The notes beneath the pieces are model-generated. The model had not been told where the DNA came from, searched no databases, and worked only from the letters and a program-made list of their open reading frames with translations. The translations under genes were made by a program, and so were the position numbers. A stretch of DNA of 64,000 nucleotides from Roseivirga thermotolerans (GTDB lineage Bacteria > Bacteroidota > Bacteroidia > Cytophagales > Cyclobacteriaceae): NCBI RefSeq assembly GCF_014653175.1, contig NZ_BNAG01000002.1:620001-684000 (forward strand), in the 5' to 3' direction. This document shows positions 36,105 to 44,288 of this stretch, in pieces; the first letter of the stretch is position 1, and each line of letters opens with the position of its first letter.

Positions 36105-37151
36105 ATGAAAGAGCAACTCCCACTTTCACCTGAAGACATTGGCAAGCTGAGAAAACAGCTTATTCCTATGCTGATTTTCCCATTTGCCGTGGTGGCTATG
36201 TTTGCAGTGTTTTATAAGCTGGCCTTCAGAAATATGGACGATAGTTTCTTTCAAGACGGCATCAGCGAGAAGATTTTCATGGGGTTTGGGGTGCTGTTTC
36301 TAAGCATTCTGGGCTACATGGTTTGGACTTCAGTTATCGACATCAAAAGAGGATTCAAATACCGGGTTACCGGAGTGGTAACAGACAAGCGACTGAATGT
36401 GCAGACTTCATCTTCGCATGCCTCAGCAGGTGGCAGGTCAGGCAGCTCAAGAACCAGTTCCAGCACTACCAGACACTATTACCTCTATATCAACGATGAG
36501 GAGTTCTCGGTAGACTATAAGCACTATACTTGGGTAAAAGTGGGCTCTAATGTAGTGTTGGATAGGGCTCCAAAATCCAGATTAACACTCTCATTAACCG
36601 TCTTGTCTAAGGAGGTCGAAGATCCGCAGGCTTCGAACGATATGCGGGCAGAGAACATCAAGTTTCTGGAGAGCCAGATGCAGGAAGAGCGTTTTAGTGA
36701 AAAGGATTTTGAAGCACTGAAGAAGATTTTTAGAGCGCAAACCAGAAAGCGACTGCTATTTATGTTGCCCTTTGTGGTCATCGTTTTTGGAATGATTACC
36801 AACGGACTTCTGGGCTTCCTGATCGTATTGTTTCCCTTATTTGTAGTACCTCTCTGGCAGGGAGTGAGTGCCATGCGCAGATGGGGTGAATACATCAGAA
36901 ACAAGGATTATGCCCACAAGCGAGGAGTGACGGCATTGGTGGAAGACAAGCTCACAGTGACGGGCAACCGCAGACGGGGAGTCAACAAAGTAATCACCAC
37001 CAAAGGCACATTGCCGGTCAGCACAGTGCTATACGATCAGCTGAGTGTAGGAGAAAAGGTGATTATTTTCTTCCCCAAATACGGCAAGCAACCGCTCAGT
37101 ATGATGAAGCTAAATAAGGAGGAGTTTTATCTGTTCAAGGGGACTAAGTAA
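36105..37151 (+). CDS. Membrane protein with internally duplicated architecture, hypothetical
   Basis: The 348-residue product has two halves. Each has a pair of transmembrane segments (about 21-42 and 56-76; about 212-232 and 234-254) followed by a soluble beta domain of the kind VTGVVTDKRL...GSNVVLDRAPK and VTALVEDKLTV...GEKVIIFFPK. A Ser-rich stretch with HASAGGRSGSSRTSSS interrupts the first domain. This resembles DUF3592-like membrane proteins but I cannot assign it. It starts 2 bp after the lipoprotein gene, so they are co-transcribed. Confidence 0.7.
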   Translation: MKEQLPLSPEDIGKLRKQLIPMLIFPFAVVAMFAVFYKLAFRNMDDSFFQDGISEKIFMGFGVLFLSILGYMVWTSVIDIKRGFKYRVTGVVTDKRLNVQTSSSHASAGGRSGSSRTSSSTTRHYYLYINDEEFSVDYKHYTWVKVGSNVVLDRAPKSRLTLSLTVLSKEVEDPQASNDMRAENIKFLESQMQEERFSEKDFEALKKIFRAQTRKRLLFMLPFVVIVFGMITNGLLGFLIVLFPLFVVPLWQGVSAMRRWGEYIRNKDYAHKRGVTALVEDKLTVTGNRRRGVNKVITTKGTLPVSTVLYDQLSVGEKVIIFFPKYGKQPLSMMKLNKEEFYLFKGTK

Positions 37152-37397
37152 TTCGGGAATTGGGAAGTTTGTGAATAGAAAAACCCGGTTTTTTCATCCT
37201 GAGCAAAGCCGAAGGATCGGCCAGATTGAATTGTCATTGGTTATTTAGGGGGGCAGGGAATTGGTGAATTAGTATTCAAGGGTCAGAGAACAGATGCAGT
37301 CAGTTTAATCCGTCATTCTGCAGTCTCCCACAGTTTTGTTCTTTAAGCTAGGATGGTCTTTAGTTGAGTCGCAGGTTTACACCTGTTTAATTGAGAA
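37152..37397. other. Non-coding region between the membrane protein gene and the cassette array
   Basis: No gene is seen. It contains short fragments also found in other intergenic regions here, such as CATCCTGAGCAAAG. Confidence 0.4.
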
Positions 37398-37424
37398 AGG
37401 CAGCACGGACGGTGCTGCTTTTTT
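37398..37424 (+). terminator. Strong hairpin terminator at the edge of the cassette array
   Basis: GCAGCAC (37400-37406) pairs with GTGCTGC (37412-37418), followed by TTTTTT. It directly adjoins the outer core GATAAC (37425-37430) of the cassette recombination site, so it may insulate the upstream operon from the array. Confidence 0.75.
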
Positions 37425-37557
37425 GATAACGGTCTCGTGTATGAGCAGTAGCGGATTTTAAACCACTAAACTGTCAGAAAGCACCAACCTTTGATATATA
37501 ATTTTATGTTTTATCTTGCTCTTAACCCGCTATTGCTTATACACAATGTTGGCAGTA
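37425..37557 (-). other. attC-like site closing the ATPase/PIN cassette
   Basis: The outer ends are GATAAC (37425-37430) and GTTGGCAGTA (37548-37557). The arms GTGTATGAGCAGTAGCGG and CCCGCTATTGCTTATACAC pair imperfectly over about 18 bp. GTTGGCAGTA is the exact complement of TACTGCCAAC at 39378-39387 at the other end of the cassette, which is the rule for the R'' core of an integron cassette. The site overlaps the last codons of the PIN gene (stop at 37530), as is common for attC sites. Confidence 0.75.
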
Positions 37558-38069
37558 GTTTTTTTTAAATCTTCGTAATCTATTTTTTTTAGTTTATCAC
37601 AAGGCATGCAGATTTCAGCCATATTTTTTCTACATAGTAAGTCCGAGTTTCGTTTACTCGTATAGAGTTTTGGTCTGGGAGAATTCTTAGGATAAAAGTC
37701 CTTGCGAGCTAAAAATGGTATTGCCCTCTTTTCGTTTGTACAAATGATTCTGCACTTTGATATATAGCATATGGAAACAAGATGGGGGTCGTCAAAATCT
37801 TTGTGCTTCTCAATTTCCTCAAGTTTTACTTGGTAGTCATCGACTTCTTTGTCGTCAACCGTAATCACTTTTCTCATCCTTGCAAACTGGTTGAAAACCT
37901 TTAGATATCTATAGGCACACCTCAACTCGTCTTTGTATTTGGTGCCGCCAAATACTATTTTTCCTTCCCCTTCAATAATCCAATTATAAACAGGTGCAAA
38001 GTCATCATGATCCTGAGCCTCAACGTCAAAAACGGATTTAAATGTATTAGTATCAATTATCAAACACAT
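37530..38069 (-). CDS. PIN-like domain protein, putative nuclease toxin/effector of a cassette pair
   Basis: The 179-residue product begins MCLIIDTNTFKSVF, the typical first strand and Asp of a PIN fold (Asp6). Other acidic positions fit: KDELRCAYRY, and DDPHLVSICYISKCRIICTNEKR near residues 93-114. PIN proteins are metal-dependent RNases, often toxins. The C-terminal 50 residues are basic with several Cys (CRKNMAEICMPC), not part of the core fold. It begins 3 bp after the stop of the AAA ATPase gene, so the two are translated as a pair. No antitoxin of a usual VapB type is adjacent. Confidence 0.7.
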   Translation of the reverse strand: MCLIIDTNTFKSVFDVEAQDHDDFAPVYNWIIEGEGKIVFGGTKYKDELRCAYRYLKVFNQFARMRKVITVDDKEVDDYQVKLEEIEKHKDFDDPHLVSICYISKCRIICTNEKRAIPFLARKDFYPKNSPRPKLYTSKRNSDLLCRKNMAEICMPCDKLKKIDYEDLKKTTANIVYKQ

Positions 38070-38072
38070 AAA

Positions 38073-39365
38073 CTAGAGGGATAAAAGATTAAGTTCTTCA
38101 TTCAGGAAAAACTCTCTAAATGACCTAGGTTGATTTTCTGAGTATTGTCCGTTCTCGTTAATTTCAATTGAAGTGACTTTATTTCCTTCAGTGGTTCGCT
38201 CAAAAAACAGTACATGGCTCCTAGGGCTTTTTTTACCTTTCTTCATACAATACCTATATCGATCAATGATGAAGTCGCTGTGCGTTTCAATCAAAAAGCT
38301 CTTATTATCTCTAACCGCAGCTTCATAAATAAATTCACCCCAAGCAGCTTGTGCTTTTGGATGAAGGTGAACTTCAGGTTGTTGGATTGAGAACCATCTA
38401 CCTTTGTAAGTGACAAGAATCTCGGCTAGAAGTGGCAATATTTGACCTACACCGTATCCAACATTGGTTATTTTCAATGGCATGCCATTCAGGTAAATAT
38501 TTAGTATGAAAGGTGATGACATATCCTTTCCTAAATTCTTCACTTCAATCTTATCGAAGAGTCCACTTTGTTTTCCAAATTGACTTATCCTTCGAGAAAA
38601 TTCATCTTTTGATATGTTTTTTTTGAATTCGTTTGCCAAAATTGACTTAATCAATAAAGGTGTATGATCACCCTCTGGACTAAATATTAGTTTGAAACTT
38701 TCATAAATTCTTTTCGGTTTGGTTCGTATGGGTGCAATCCATGTTGTAAAAGGGAGAAAACTTGGACGAGCCAATCCTTCCATCTTGTATTTCTTTGGGA
38801 GCTCTTCTCTTAAGAATCTTCTTATTTCATAAAAGGACACTCTATTGCCATATTCATCATCAGATGAGTACACTTTGTATTTTACATCCCCAAAGTCATT
38901 GTCTCCTATCCATTCTTGAAATGAATTGTAAGTACCCTGCAGATAGCGCGCATTTTTGGTGTAGACCCTAATTTGCTTGTTTGAAACCTTTAGAAGAATA
39001 TTGAAATCCTCAATCAATAGTCTAATTTCAGAAAGCTTTGGAGAACCCTTATCATTTTTATAGGTGAGCAGGAGTGTTTCAAAAGCTCTGTCTCGACCAT
39101 CAGTGTTTTCGTCAATATGAAATCCAAGCTGGAATTCCTTGATTCCTTTGATGCTTTTAGTGGCAAGTTCATTGAAAAAACCTAGTTCAATATCATTGGT
39201 GTTGAAGTCATCATTATTCCAAAATTGCGGAGTAGATATTAATCTCAGAAGAGCTAATACGGAAGATTTCCCTGTACTATTTTCTCCTACGAAGAAATTC
39301 ATATCTACAAATGGGATATAAGTGTCTTTAAACCCTCTGAAATTATTTAGATATAGTATTTTCAT
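38073..39365 (-). CDS. AAA-family (OLD/DUF3696-like) ATPase of a cassette pair
   Basis: The 430-residue product starts MKILYLNNFRGFKDTYIPF and has Walker A in FVGENSTGKSS (about residues 26-36). The second half holds a signature-like GYGVGQILPLLAEIL, then FSIQQPEVHLHPKAQAAWGE with Walker B and D-loop and LIETHSDFIIDR as H-switch. This is the ABC/SMC-type ATPase shared by OLD, RecF-like and DUF3696 proteins found in antiphage systems. The usual first Glu of the IExPE Walker B is Gln. No TOPRIM nuclease domain follows; the nuclease role may be taken by the adjacent PIN gene. Function in defence is inference. Confidence 0.82.
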   Translation of the reverse strand: MKILYLNNFRGFKDTYIPFVDMNFFVGENSTGKSSVLALLRLISTPQFWNNDDFNTNDIELGFFNELATKSIKGIKEFQLGFHIDENTDGRDRAFETLLLTYKNDKGSPKLSEIRLLIEDFNILLKVSNKQIRVYTKNARYLQGTYNSFQEWIGDNDFGDVKYKVYSSDDEYGNRVSFYEIRRFLREELPKKYKMEGLARPSFLPFTTWIAPIRTKPKRIYESFKLIFSPEGDHTPLLIKSILANEFKKNISKDEFSRRISQFGKQSGLFDKIEVKNLGKDMSSPFILNIYLNGMPLKITNVGYGVGQILPLLAEILVTYKGRWFSIQQPEVHLHPKAQAAWGEFIYEAAVRDNKSFLIETHSDFIIDRYRYCMKKGKKSPRSHVLFFERTTEGNKVTSIEINENGQYSENQPRSFREFFLNEELNLLSL

Positions 39366-39377
39366 TTTATTTCAAAT

Positions 39378-39617
39378 TACTGCCAACACTCAACTATCGG
39401 TTTGTGTGCCCACAGTTGGCAAGTACAGCTAAAATAGCGGAAGTGCACCACAACCACTACGGTAACTATAAAAAACTGCGTTCCACAAGTAAAAGTCCAG
39501 AATCACAGAAGTCTCCAAAAGCGATGAAGTTTCAGAAGGTGCACTTCCGTGGGCAATTCCCGATGAAGTTGGCAAAGAGGCAGTTTGGCACATAACCGAT
39601 AGTGTCTGTTACCTCGC
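39378..39617 (-). other. attC-like site between two cassettes (long form)
   Basis: The outer cores are TACTGCCAAC (39378-39387) and GTTACCTCGC (39608-39617). The arms ACTATCGGTTTGTGTGCC (39394 onward) and GGCACATAACCGATAGT (39588 onward) pair almost perfectly, and a nested stem GGAAGTGCACC/GGTGCACTTCC lies inside. The middle has no gene. At about 230 bp it is long for attC, but both cores obey the complementarity rule with the far ends of the flanking cassettes. Confidence 0.75.
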
Positions 39618-39619
39618 GT

Positions 39620-40093
39620 TTATTTTGTTCTGGCCAGTTCGAAAGTTCGTTCGTGGAAGGTTAGGAAGTTGATGTTAGCCAGGGATGTTGAGAGTTCGTA
39701 GTAAAAGTTCACCAGACAATCACAGAAGGCAATGTCAGCTACATATGTTTCTTCAACAATTTCAACTACGTTACCTGCTGAGTCCAGTATTTCATAGCGT
39801 TTAGTCTCTGGAGTTGACATATCAGTGTTATCAATTTTCAAAGTGTCTCCAACAATGGAGATTAAGCCTTTATTTTTCTGTGCGCAATTGGCGACAATTT
39901 CAAAGTTCAGGATAGAGGTTCCTGACTTAGAATCTAGTTTCAGAAGGGTAAATTCGTTCGGCTGGTCTTCAGTTGAAACTGCATCTGAGCAGTCCGCTTC
40001 AAATTTTGTAATTGACTTGTTGAGGTTGTTCTGCCCGTATAGGTTGTTCACCGAAAAGGTCAGAGTTAATATGATGATTATGCAGGTTCTCAT
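39620..40093 (-). CDS. Secreted hypothetical protein (cassette gene)
   Basis: The 157-residue product has a signal peptide (MRTCIIIILTLTFSVNNLYG) cut before QNNLNKS. The mature protein has six Cys-containing positions or so, including CDCL, and looks like a small beta-rich periplasmic protein. The cassette begins GTTACCTCGC on the minus strand (40096-40105), only a few bases before ATG 40091-40093, and ends with GCGAGGTAAC (39608-39617 on the complement), a perfect 10-bp match. It has no room for a private promoter. No family recognised. Confidence 0.7.
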   Translation of the reverse strand: MRTCIIIILTLTFSVNNLYGQNNLNKSITKFEADCSDAVSTEDQPNEFTLLKLDSKSGTSILNFEIVANCAQKNKGLISIVGDTLKIDNTDMSTPETKRYEILDSAGNVVEIVEETYVADIAFCDCLVNFYYELSTSLANINFLTFHERTFELARTK

Positions 40094-40095
40094 AT

Positions 40096-40140
40096 GCGAG
40101 GTAACGTTAGCTATAGGCCACTGTAGTGGCTGTTATATTT
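40096..40140 (-). other. Short attC- or attI-like site at the upstream end of the array
   Basis: GCGAGGTAAC (40096-40105) is the outer core. Beyond it the sequence forms a small hairpin GGCCAC-TGTA-GTGGC with a second GTT core at 40132-40134. It is far shorter than the other two sites, so it may be a truncated attC or the original insertion point. Confidence 0.45.
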
Positions 40141-40555
40141 TATTAATTAATTAATGATTTATTCCTGATAGCACTCCATACTTGTATGCTATCGGGAATT
40201 ATTCTCTTTCCAGAAAAGCAAATTAGCTTAAAAAATATGTATGTGGTTTTCTTAATGGAAGTAAATAATTTAATAGAATATTTACAAGGGGCTGCGAGAT
40301 TGCAATTAGTCGTCCGACCAATTGTCCACAACACAGTCTGGAGTTTCGGCCTTAGTGGCCCTTACCAGTCATTGGTCTGACGACTTGATTGTTCCGTTGC
40401 TTAGGGAAGTGAGGCTAGGTGCAAGGCTGTGGGAGATGCTGAAACAAGCCTGCCTGTTGGTAAACAGGTTCAGCATGACGTGTTATGGTTGGCTTTTGCG
40501 GTAGCCTCAACTTTGAAGATTATACATTGAACCCTTGAGCTGCTTCTCCGAAGCA
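40141..40555. other. Non-coding region before the CHAT gene
   Basis: No gene is supported. An imperfect hairpin ATTCCTGATAGCA/TGCTATCGGGAAT lies at 40161-40199. At 40437-40474 a copy of the TGCTGAAAC...GTTCAGCATGACG hairpin of the 33-34 kb repeats carries a longer loop. The stretch from about 40440 to 40600 closely matches 34084-34248, so the promoter region seems to have been duplicated together with this repeat. Confidence 0.55.
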
Positions 40556-40604
40556 ATTACGTCAATTGCCGTATTGAGCTGCACTATGCCAGAAGCTAGG
40601 TTTG
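40556..40604 (+). promoter_or_regulatory. Regulon promoter 2, upstream of the CHAT gene
   Basis: TACGTCAATTGCCGTA (40558-40573) abuts TTG (40574-40576); 20 bp later comes TAGGTTTG (40597-40604). The spacing is identical to promoters 1 and 3. The ATG is 28 bp downstream. Confidence 0.72.
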
Positions 40605-40632
40605 TAAGTATCAACTAGAGAAAAATCAAATT

Positions 40633-43539
40633 ATGAGAAAGCTTCTGTTTAATCCTTTTGGATCGAATCCAATAATGTGCTCACTATCTTTTATAATTCT
40701 CTTTTTCAGTGGAAATTTGGCCTTTTCTCAGGTCAGCATTCCACCTGCCAAAATGGAAGCCCACCCAGATTATGCGGCCTATCAGCGTGCCAAGCAAGCC
40801 AAAGACTTCAATGCCGCAATTCGTGCCGGAGCCAACCTGATAGAAACCTATCCCGGCAATTCGCTGGCTTTTGACCTGGTTGCGAGTGCCTTTTACAATA
40901 TGAATAAACCTCAGGATGCAGTCGATTTTTCGAAGTGGGCTGTAGCCTACAATGCTTATGATGGAGCCGGAAGCTTCTATGGGTTTATCCATTCCGTCTT
41001 TGCCAATCAGCCGCTGGAAGCTGAGAAATTTGTGAGGAATATGCAGGCGCTTGGTCAGGATGCTGCCGGGATGCAGCGCGACTATCAGAGCCTGAACGGT
41101 TACCTTAACTCCTTGGCCAATTACAGCCAGCTTTCGGCCACTGTTCAAAAGGCGAGGGGCTATCTGGCTAATTATAATGAGGAAAGTATTAAGAGAGCCA
41201 AGGCCACTTTTGAGAATTTGGCTTCAAGTCTTGGCGCAACTTATGATGATATAGCCAACAACGAAAAAGCTGTTCAGATTTTAGCCGATTGGGTGAAAGC
41301 AGAAGAGGCAGTAAAACAAGGTCTGATTTCAAGGTACTTGTATGTCGATGCCCTGGTGAGCATTGCCAGCATGGCTGAAAAAGTAAATTTTGAGTTCGGT
41401 CAGAAGTTGGAGCCGCATTTGGAAAAGATCGTTTTCGATCAGTCGAACTATGCATTAGCCTCAAGATATCGCGCTTATGAACGTTTGGCCAGGGTACAAT
41501 CGGCCTTAAAACGATGGGATAAGGTGGAAGCTTCTTCGAACCTCATTATATCCGATCTCAGTGGTCAAATGCCATCGATTGCCACATTGGGCAAAGCTTA
41601 TTTCTACCTGGTGATGGCCAAGACTGAAAGCAGAAATTACAAAGATGCTGCTGCTTTAGCCGATTCATATGCGGCTCAATTACCTAAGTTGAAATCTCCT
41701 GAATACATTGCCGAAGCCTATTATGTGATCTTGCGCGCCTATGCTTTCAACAAGGAAATAGACAAAGCTCAGGCCATTGCGCAAAGAGCTAAAAACTTCC
41801 TTAAAACTCAGGGAATTGAACAAATGAGCTATGTCTCTTATGTGAAGAATGGACTTTCCAGCATTGCCAATTTACTGGATAATGAAGCGGTAGCTTCAAC
41901 CGGAAATGCCTATAACAATGGTGTCCGATTGATGGAGCAAAAGAAGTATGCTGAATCAGCTGTTGAGTTTGAAAAGGCTAGGGCGGAAGAGGTTGAGTTA
42001 TTGGAGAAAATGGATCCGCTGGAGCAGCGTGGCTACTTGGATAAATTTCAACGCATCAACGGATTTCTGGCAGGAGCATATTACGAAACCAAGCAGTTCG
42101 ATAAGATCTATGATGTCATTGAGTCGAACCGTGCTTATGCTTTGTTGAATGACAAACGAAGCGAGAAGAAGCAGCTATCACTGAAAGAATTGCAGTCCAT
42201 TTTGGGCGAAAAGGAAGCCTATTTGTCTTTCATAGACGTGTCTAAGGGCACAACTTACGAAGGAACCTACCTCATGTGCCTGGTCACCAAAAATAATGTG
42301 GTGGTGAAGTATAATCGTTCAGCAGGTGCCTTTATAGATTTGCTCACCAACCAAAAAGCCCAGTTGATTGAGTTGGAAAAAGAACAGGCTCAAATGGAAT
42401 TCAGGAAGGAGAACCTGGATTATCTGAACGGAGCGAAAGCACGCGTAACCAACACTTTTGCCAAGGGCGAATTCAAACTACTGACTCAATATTTGCGCAA
42501 GCACATGGAAGCCAAGGTAGTTGAAGGTAAATATGTTTTCTACCAGAAGGAGAACCTGCCCGACTTACTTAACCGCTTCTATCACACCTTTATCAGTGGT
42601 TTGGATGTATATCTATTCACGGTGGAAAAGCTGACAATCAGCCCAGAAGGGCTGTTGGCGACAATTCCGTTCGATGCTTTGATGGATGACAATGGCCAAT
42701 ATTTGGCTGAACGTTTCCAGATCGGCTACATTCCGAATGCTGCCATGCTTTACACACTCAGAAAGCAGCCTAAAAAGACCTATGAAATGAATGTGCTGGG
42801 TTTTGGAGGTGCTACTTATGATTTGCATTCGGCACAAAAGGCTCCGCTTAGTTCACTAGGAGACCTTGAAAAACTCCGTTACCGTGTGCGTGAAGATTTG
42901 AAAAAGGGTAAACCATTAGACTACGCTTTCGCCACATTTCAAACTGACGAACCCATGTCTTACCTGGAAGGTGGACGCAAAGAAGTATCTGTGATTCAGG
43001 AAATTGTTCCGAAAACCGATACACGTATGGATGCTATGATGACAGAAAATGAGCTGAAGCGAATGAGTGCTGCGGGTGAACTAGGCAAGTATCGTGCGGT
43101 ACACCTTTCCAGCCATGCCAGTGTGCATCCTTATGTCTTCGACCTGAGCAGCATTGCCATGACCGTGAAGTCAACTCCGGTAAACGGAGAAGACGGCATG
43201 CTGGTGGTAGGAGAGTTAGAAAAGCTGAATCTGCCGGTAGACTTTGTAATGCTGAGTGCTTGTCAAACGGCTTTGGGCGTAGAATCTCCGGGCGATGGTA
43301 TCAAAGGCTTGAATCAGGCACTTTTGAATGCCGGAGCCAACAGCACACTAACTTCCCTATGGAGTGTAAGTGATACGGGAACTATGTTCTTAACAGTCCA
43401 CCTTTACAACCGTGTTTTCAATGGAGGTATGAGCACTTCGGCAGCCATTACCGATGTAAAAAGAAGCTTCATTAAAGGTGAGTTTGAAGGTCATACGCAC
43501 CCCTATTTCTGGGCACCATTTATTTATACGGGGTATTAA
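40633..43539 (+). CDS. Exported TPR protein with C-terminal CHAT (caspase-like) peptidase domain
   Basis: The 968-residue product has an N-terminal export signal (SLSFIILFFSGNLAFSQ). Residues about 50-500 are helical repeats of TPR type. The last 350 residues are a CHAT domain, a caspase-fold cysteine protease: KLTISPEGLLATIPFDALMD, the catalytic His828 in HLSSHAS and Cys877 in LSACQTALG, and GAN..LTSLWSVSD. Some cytoplasmic CHAT proteases act in defence, but this one is exported, so an envelope or signalling role is more likely. It is preceded by regulon promoter 2. Its substrate is unknown. Confidence 0.9.
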   Translation: MRKLLFNPFGSNPIMCSLSFIILFFSGNLAFSQVSIPPAKMEAHPDYAAYQRAKQAKDFNAAIRAGANLIETYPGNSLAFDLVASAFYNMNKPQDAVDFSKWAVAYNAYDGAGSFYGFIHSVFANQPLEAEKFVRNMQALGQDAAGMQRDYQSLNGYLNSLANYSQLSATVQKARGYLANYNEESIKRAKATFENLASSLGATYDDIANNEKAVQILADWVKAEEAVKQGLISRYLYVDALVSIASMAEKVNFEFGQKLEPHLEKIVFDQSNYALASRYRAYERLARVQSALKRWDKVEASSNLIISDLSGQMPSIATLGKAYFYLVMAKTESRNYKDAAALADSYAAQLPKLKSPEYIAEAYYVILRAYAFNKEIDKAQAIAQRAKNFLKTQGIEQMSYVSYVKNGLSSIANLLDNEAVASTGNAYNNGVRLMEQKKYAESAVEFEKARAEEVELLEKMDPLEQRGYLDKFQRINGFLAGAYYETKQFDKIYDVIESNRAYALLNDKRSEKKQLSLKELQSILGEKEAYLSFIDVSKGTTYEGTYLMCLVTKNNVVVKYNRSAGAFIDLLTNQKAQLIELEKEQAQMEFRKENLDYLNGAKARVTNTFAKGEFKLLTQYLRKHMEAKVVEGKYVFYQKENLPDLLNRFYHTFISGLDVYLFTVEKLTISPEGLLATIPFDALMDDNGQYLAERFQIGYIPNAAMLYTLRKQPKKTYEMNVLGFGGATYDLHSAQKAPLSSLGDLEKLRYRVREDLKKGKPLDYAFATFQTDEPMSYLEGGRKEVSVIQEIVPKTDTRMDAMMTENELKRMSAAGELGKYRAVHLSSHASVHPYVFDLSSIAMTVKSTPVNGEDGMLVVGELEKLNLPVDFVMLSACQTALGVESPGDGIKGLNQALLNAGANSTLTSLWSVSDTGTMFLTVHLYNRVFNGGMSTSAAITDVKRSFIKGEFEGHTHPYFWAPFIYTGY

Positions 43540-43556
43540 AACGAATTCCAATTAGA

Positions 43557-43625
43557 ACGTCATTCCGGAATTTTCCCTTGAAAATTTCATTAGCTCAAAG
43601 GGAAATATCTGGAATCTCATTGAAG
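43557..43625 (-). repeat. Diverged fragment of the MITE family
   Basis: This 69-bp segment matches the reverse complement of the MITE core: ACGTCATTCCGGAATTTTCC, then CTTGAAAATTTCA, AAAGGGAAATATC and GGAATCTCATT, against the corresponding part of 8403-8608. The terminal repeats are missing. Confidence 0.6.
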
Positions 43626-43653
43626 TTAAATCTGTCTTAAAAGGTTTTAGTTG

Positions 43654-43992
43654 ATGTCTGGATTAGTCTCTAGGTCGATTGTAATTGCAGGGTTCCTTAC
43701 CCTGCTTTTACTCTTTTCATATGTTCAGTTTTCTGAGAAAGGCCGAATGAAAATGCTAAAAGTTATTCCGGCACTCACCACCATCCTAGCCATTTGGGGA
43801 CTCTGCACTAGTTGGTTATGGTTTTACCTTTTCAATCTGTATCTGAGTTTGCCTGCTTTGGTCTTAGCCATCGCTCTCAATGCCTTTTTAACTTGTAAAG
43901 GCCTGAACCCCAAACTCGTTCGAATCAATTCAATCCTTATTCTATCCGCCTTCGTGCTTGGTGCTTTAAGCTTTGTGTATTTTGATGTTTAG
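43654..43992 (+). CDS. Small four-helix membrane protein, hypothetical
   Basis: From ATG 43654 (a TTG precedes it) the product has 112 residues with four hydrophobic segments at about 8-25, 36-56, 60-80 and 90-108, separated by short basic loops. No motif is recognised. It lies between the CHAT gene and the next regulon promoter. Confidence 0.6.
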   Translation: MSGLVSRSIVIAGFLTLLLLFSYVQFSEKGRMKMLKVIPALTTILAIWGLCTSWLWFYLFNLYLSLPALVLAIALNAFLTCKGLNPKLVRINSILILSAFVLGALSFVYFDV

Positions 43993-44206
43993 GGTGGAGA
44001 ACCCGCGTCATTCAGAAGAATGACATTTCGATAATAATCAGAAATGTACGACTGCAGCATCTCCAAGTGTAGATGTTTCCTTAGGGGATTCCTCGCTTCA
44101 TTGCATTTCTCTCTGAATGACGGTTTGGAGAGGCTTCTCCTGTTTTCTGATCAACTAATCACCCATTCCCCAAATGACTATTGTCCAATGACAAATCAAC
44201 CAATCA

Positions 44207-44255
44207 TTTACGTCAATTGCCGTATTGAATGCCGTAGGGCAGTAGTCTAGTTTTG
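44207..44255 (+). promoter_or_regulatory. Regulon promoter 3
   Basis: TACGTCAATTGCCGTA (44209-44224) abuts TTG (44225-44227); after 20 bp comes TAGTTTTG (44248-44255). The upstream sequence differs from that at promoters 1 and 2, so the palindrome-promoter unit is conserved by itself. The region 43993-44206 contains no gene but has CGTCATTCAG/CTGAATGACG inverted fragments. Confidence 0.72.
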
Positions 44256-44288
44256 GTACATCAACCTGAAGTGGTTGTGTAAACTGAA

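Noticed and set aside
40633-43539. CHAT protease as part of a cytoplasmic antiphage system with the ATPase/PIN cassette
   Set aside because: The CHAT protein has an export signal, is on the other strand, and has its own regulon promoter. The cassette array lies between regulon genes and appears to be a later insertion.
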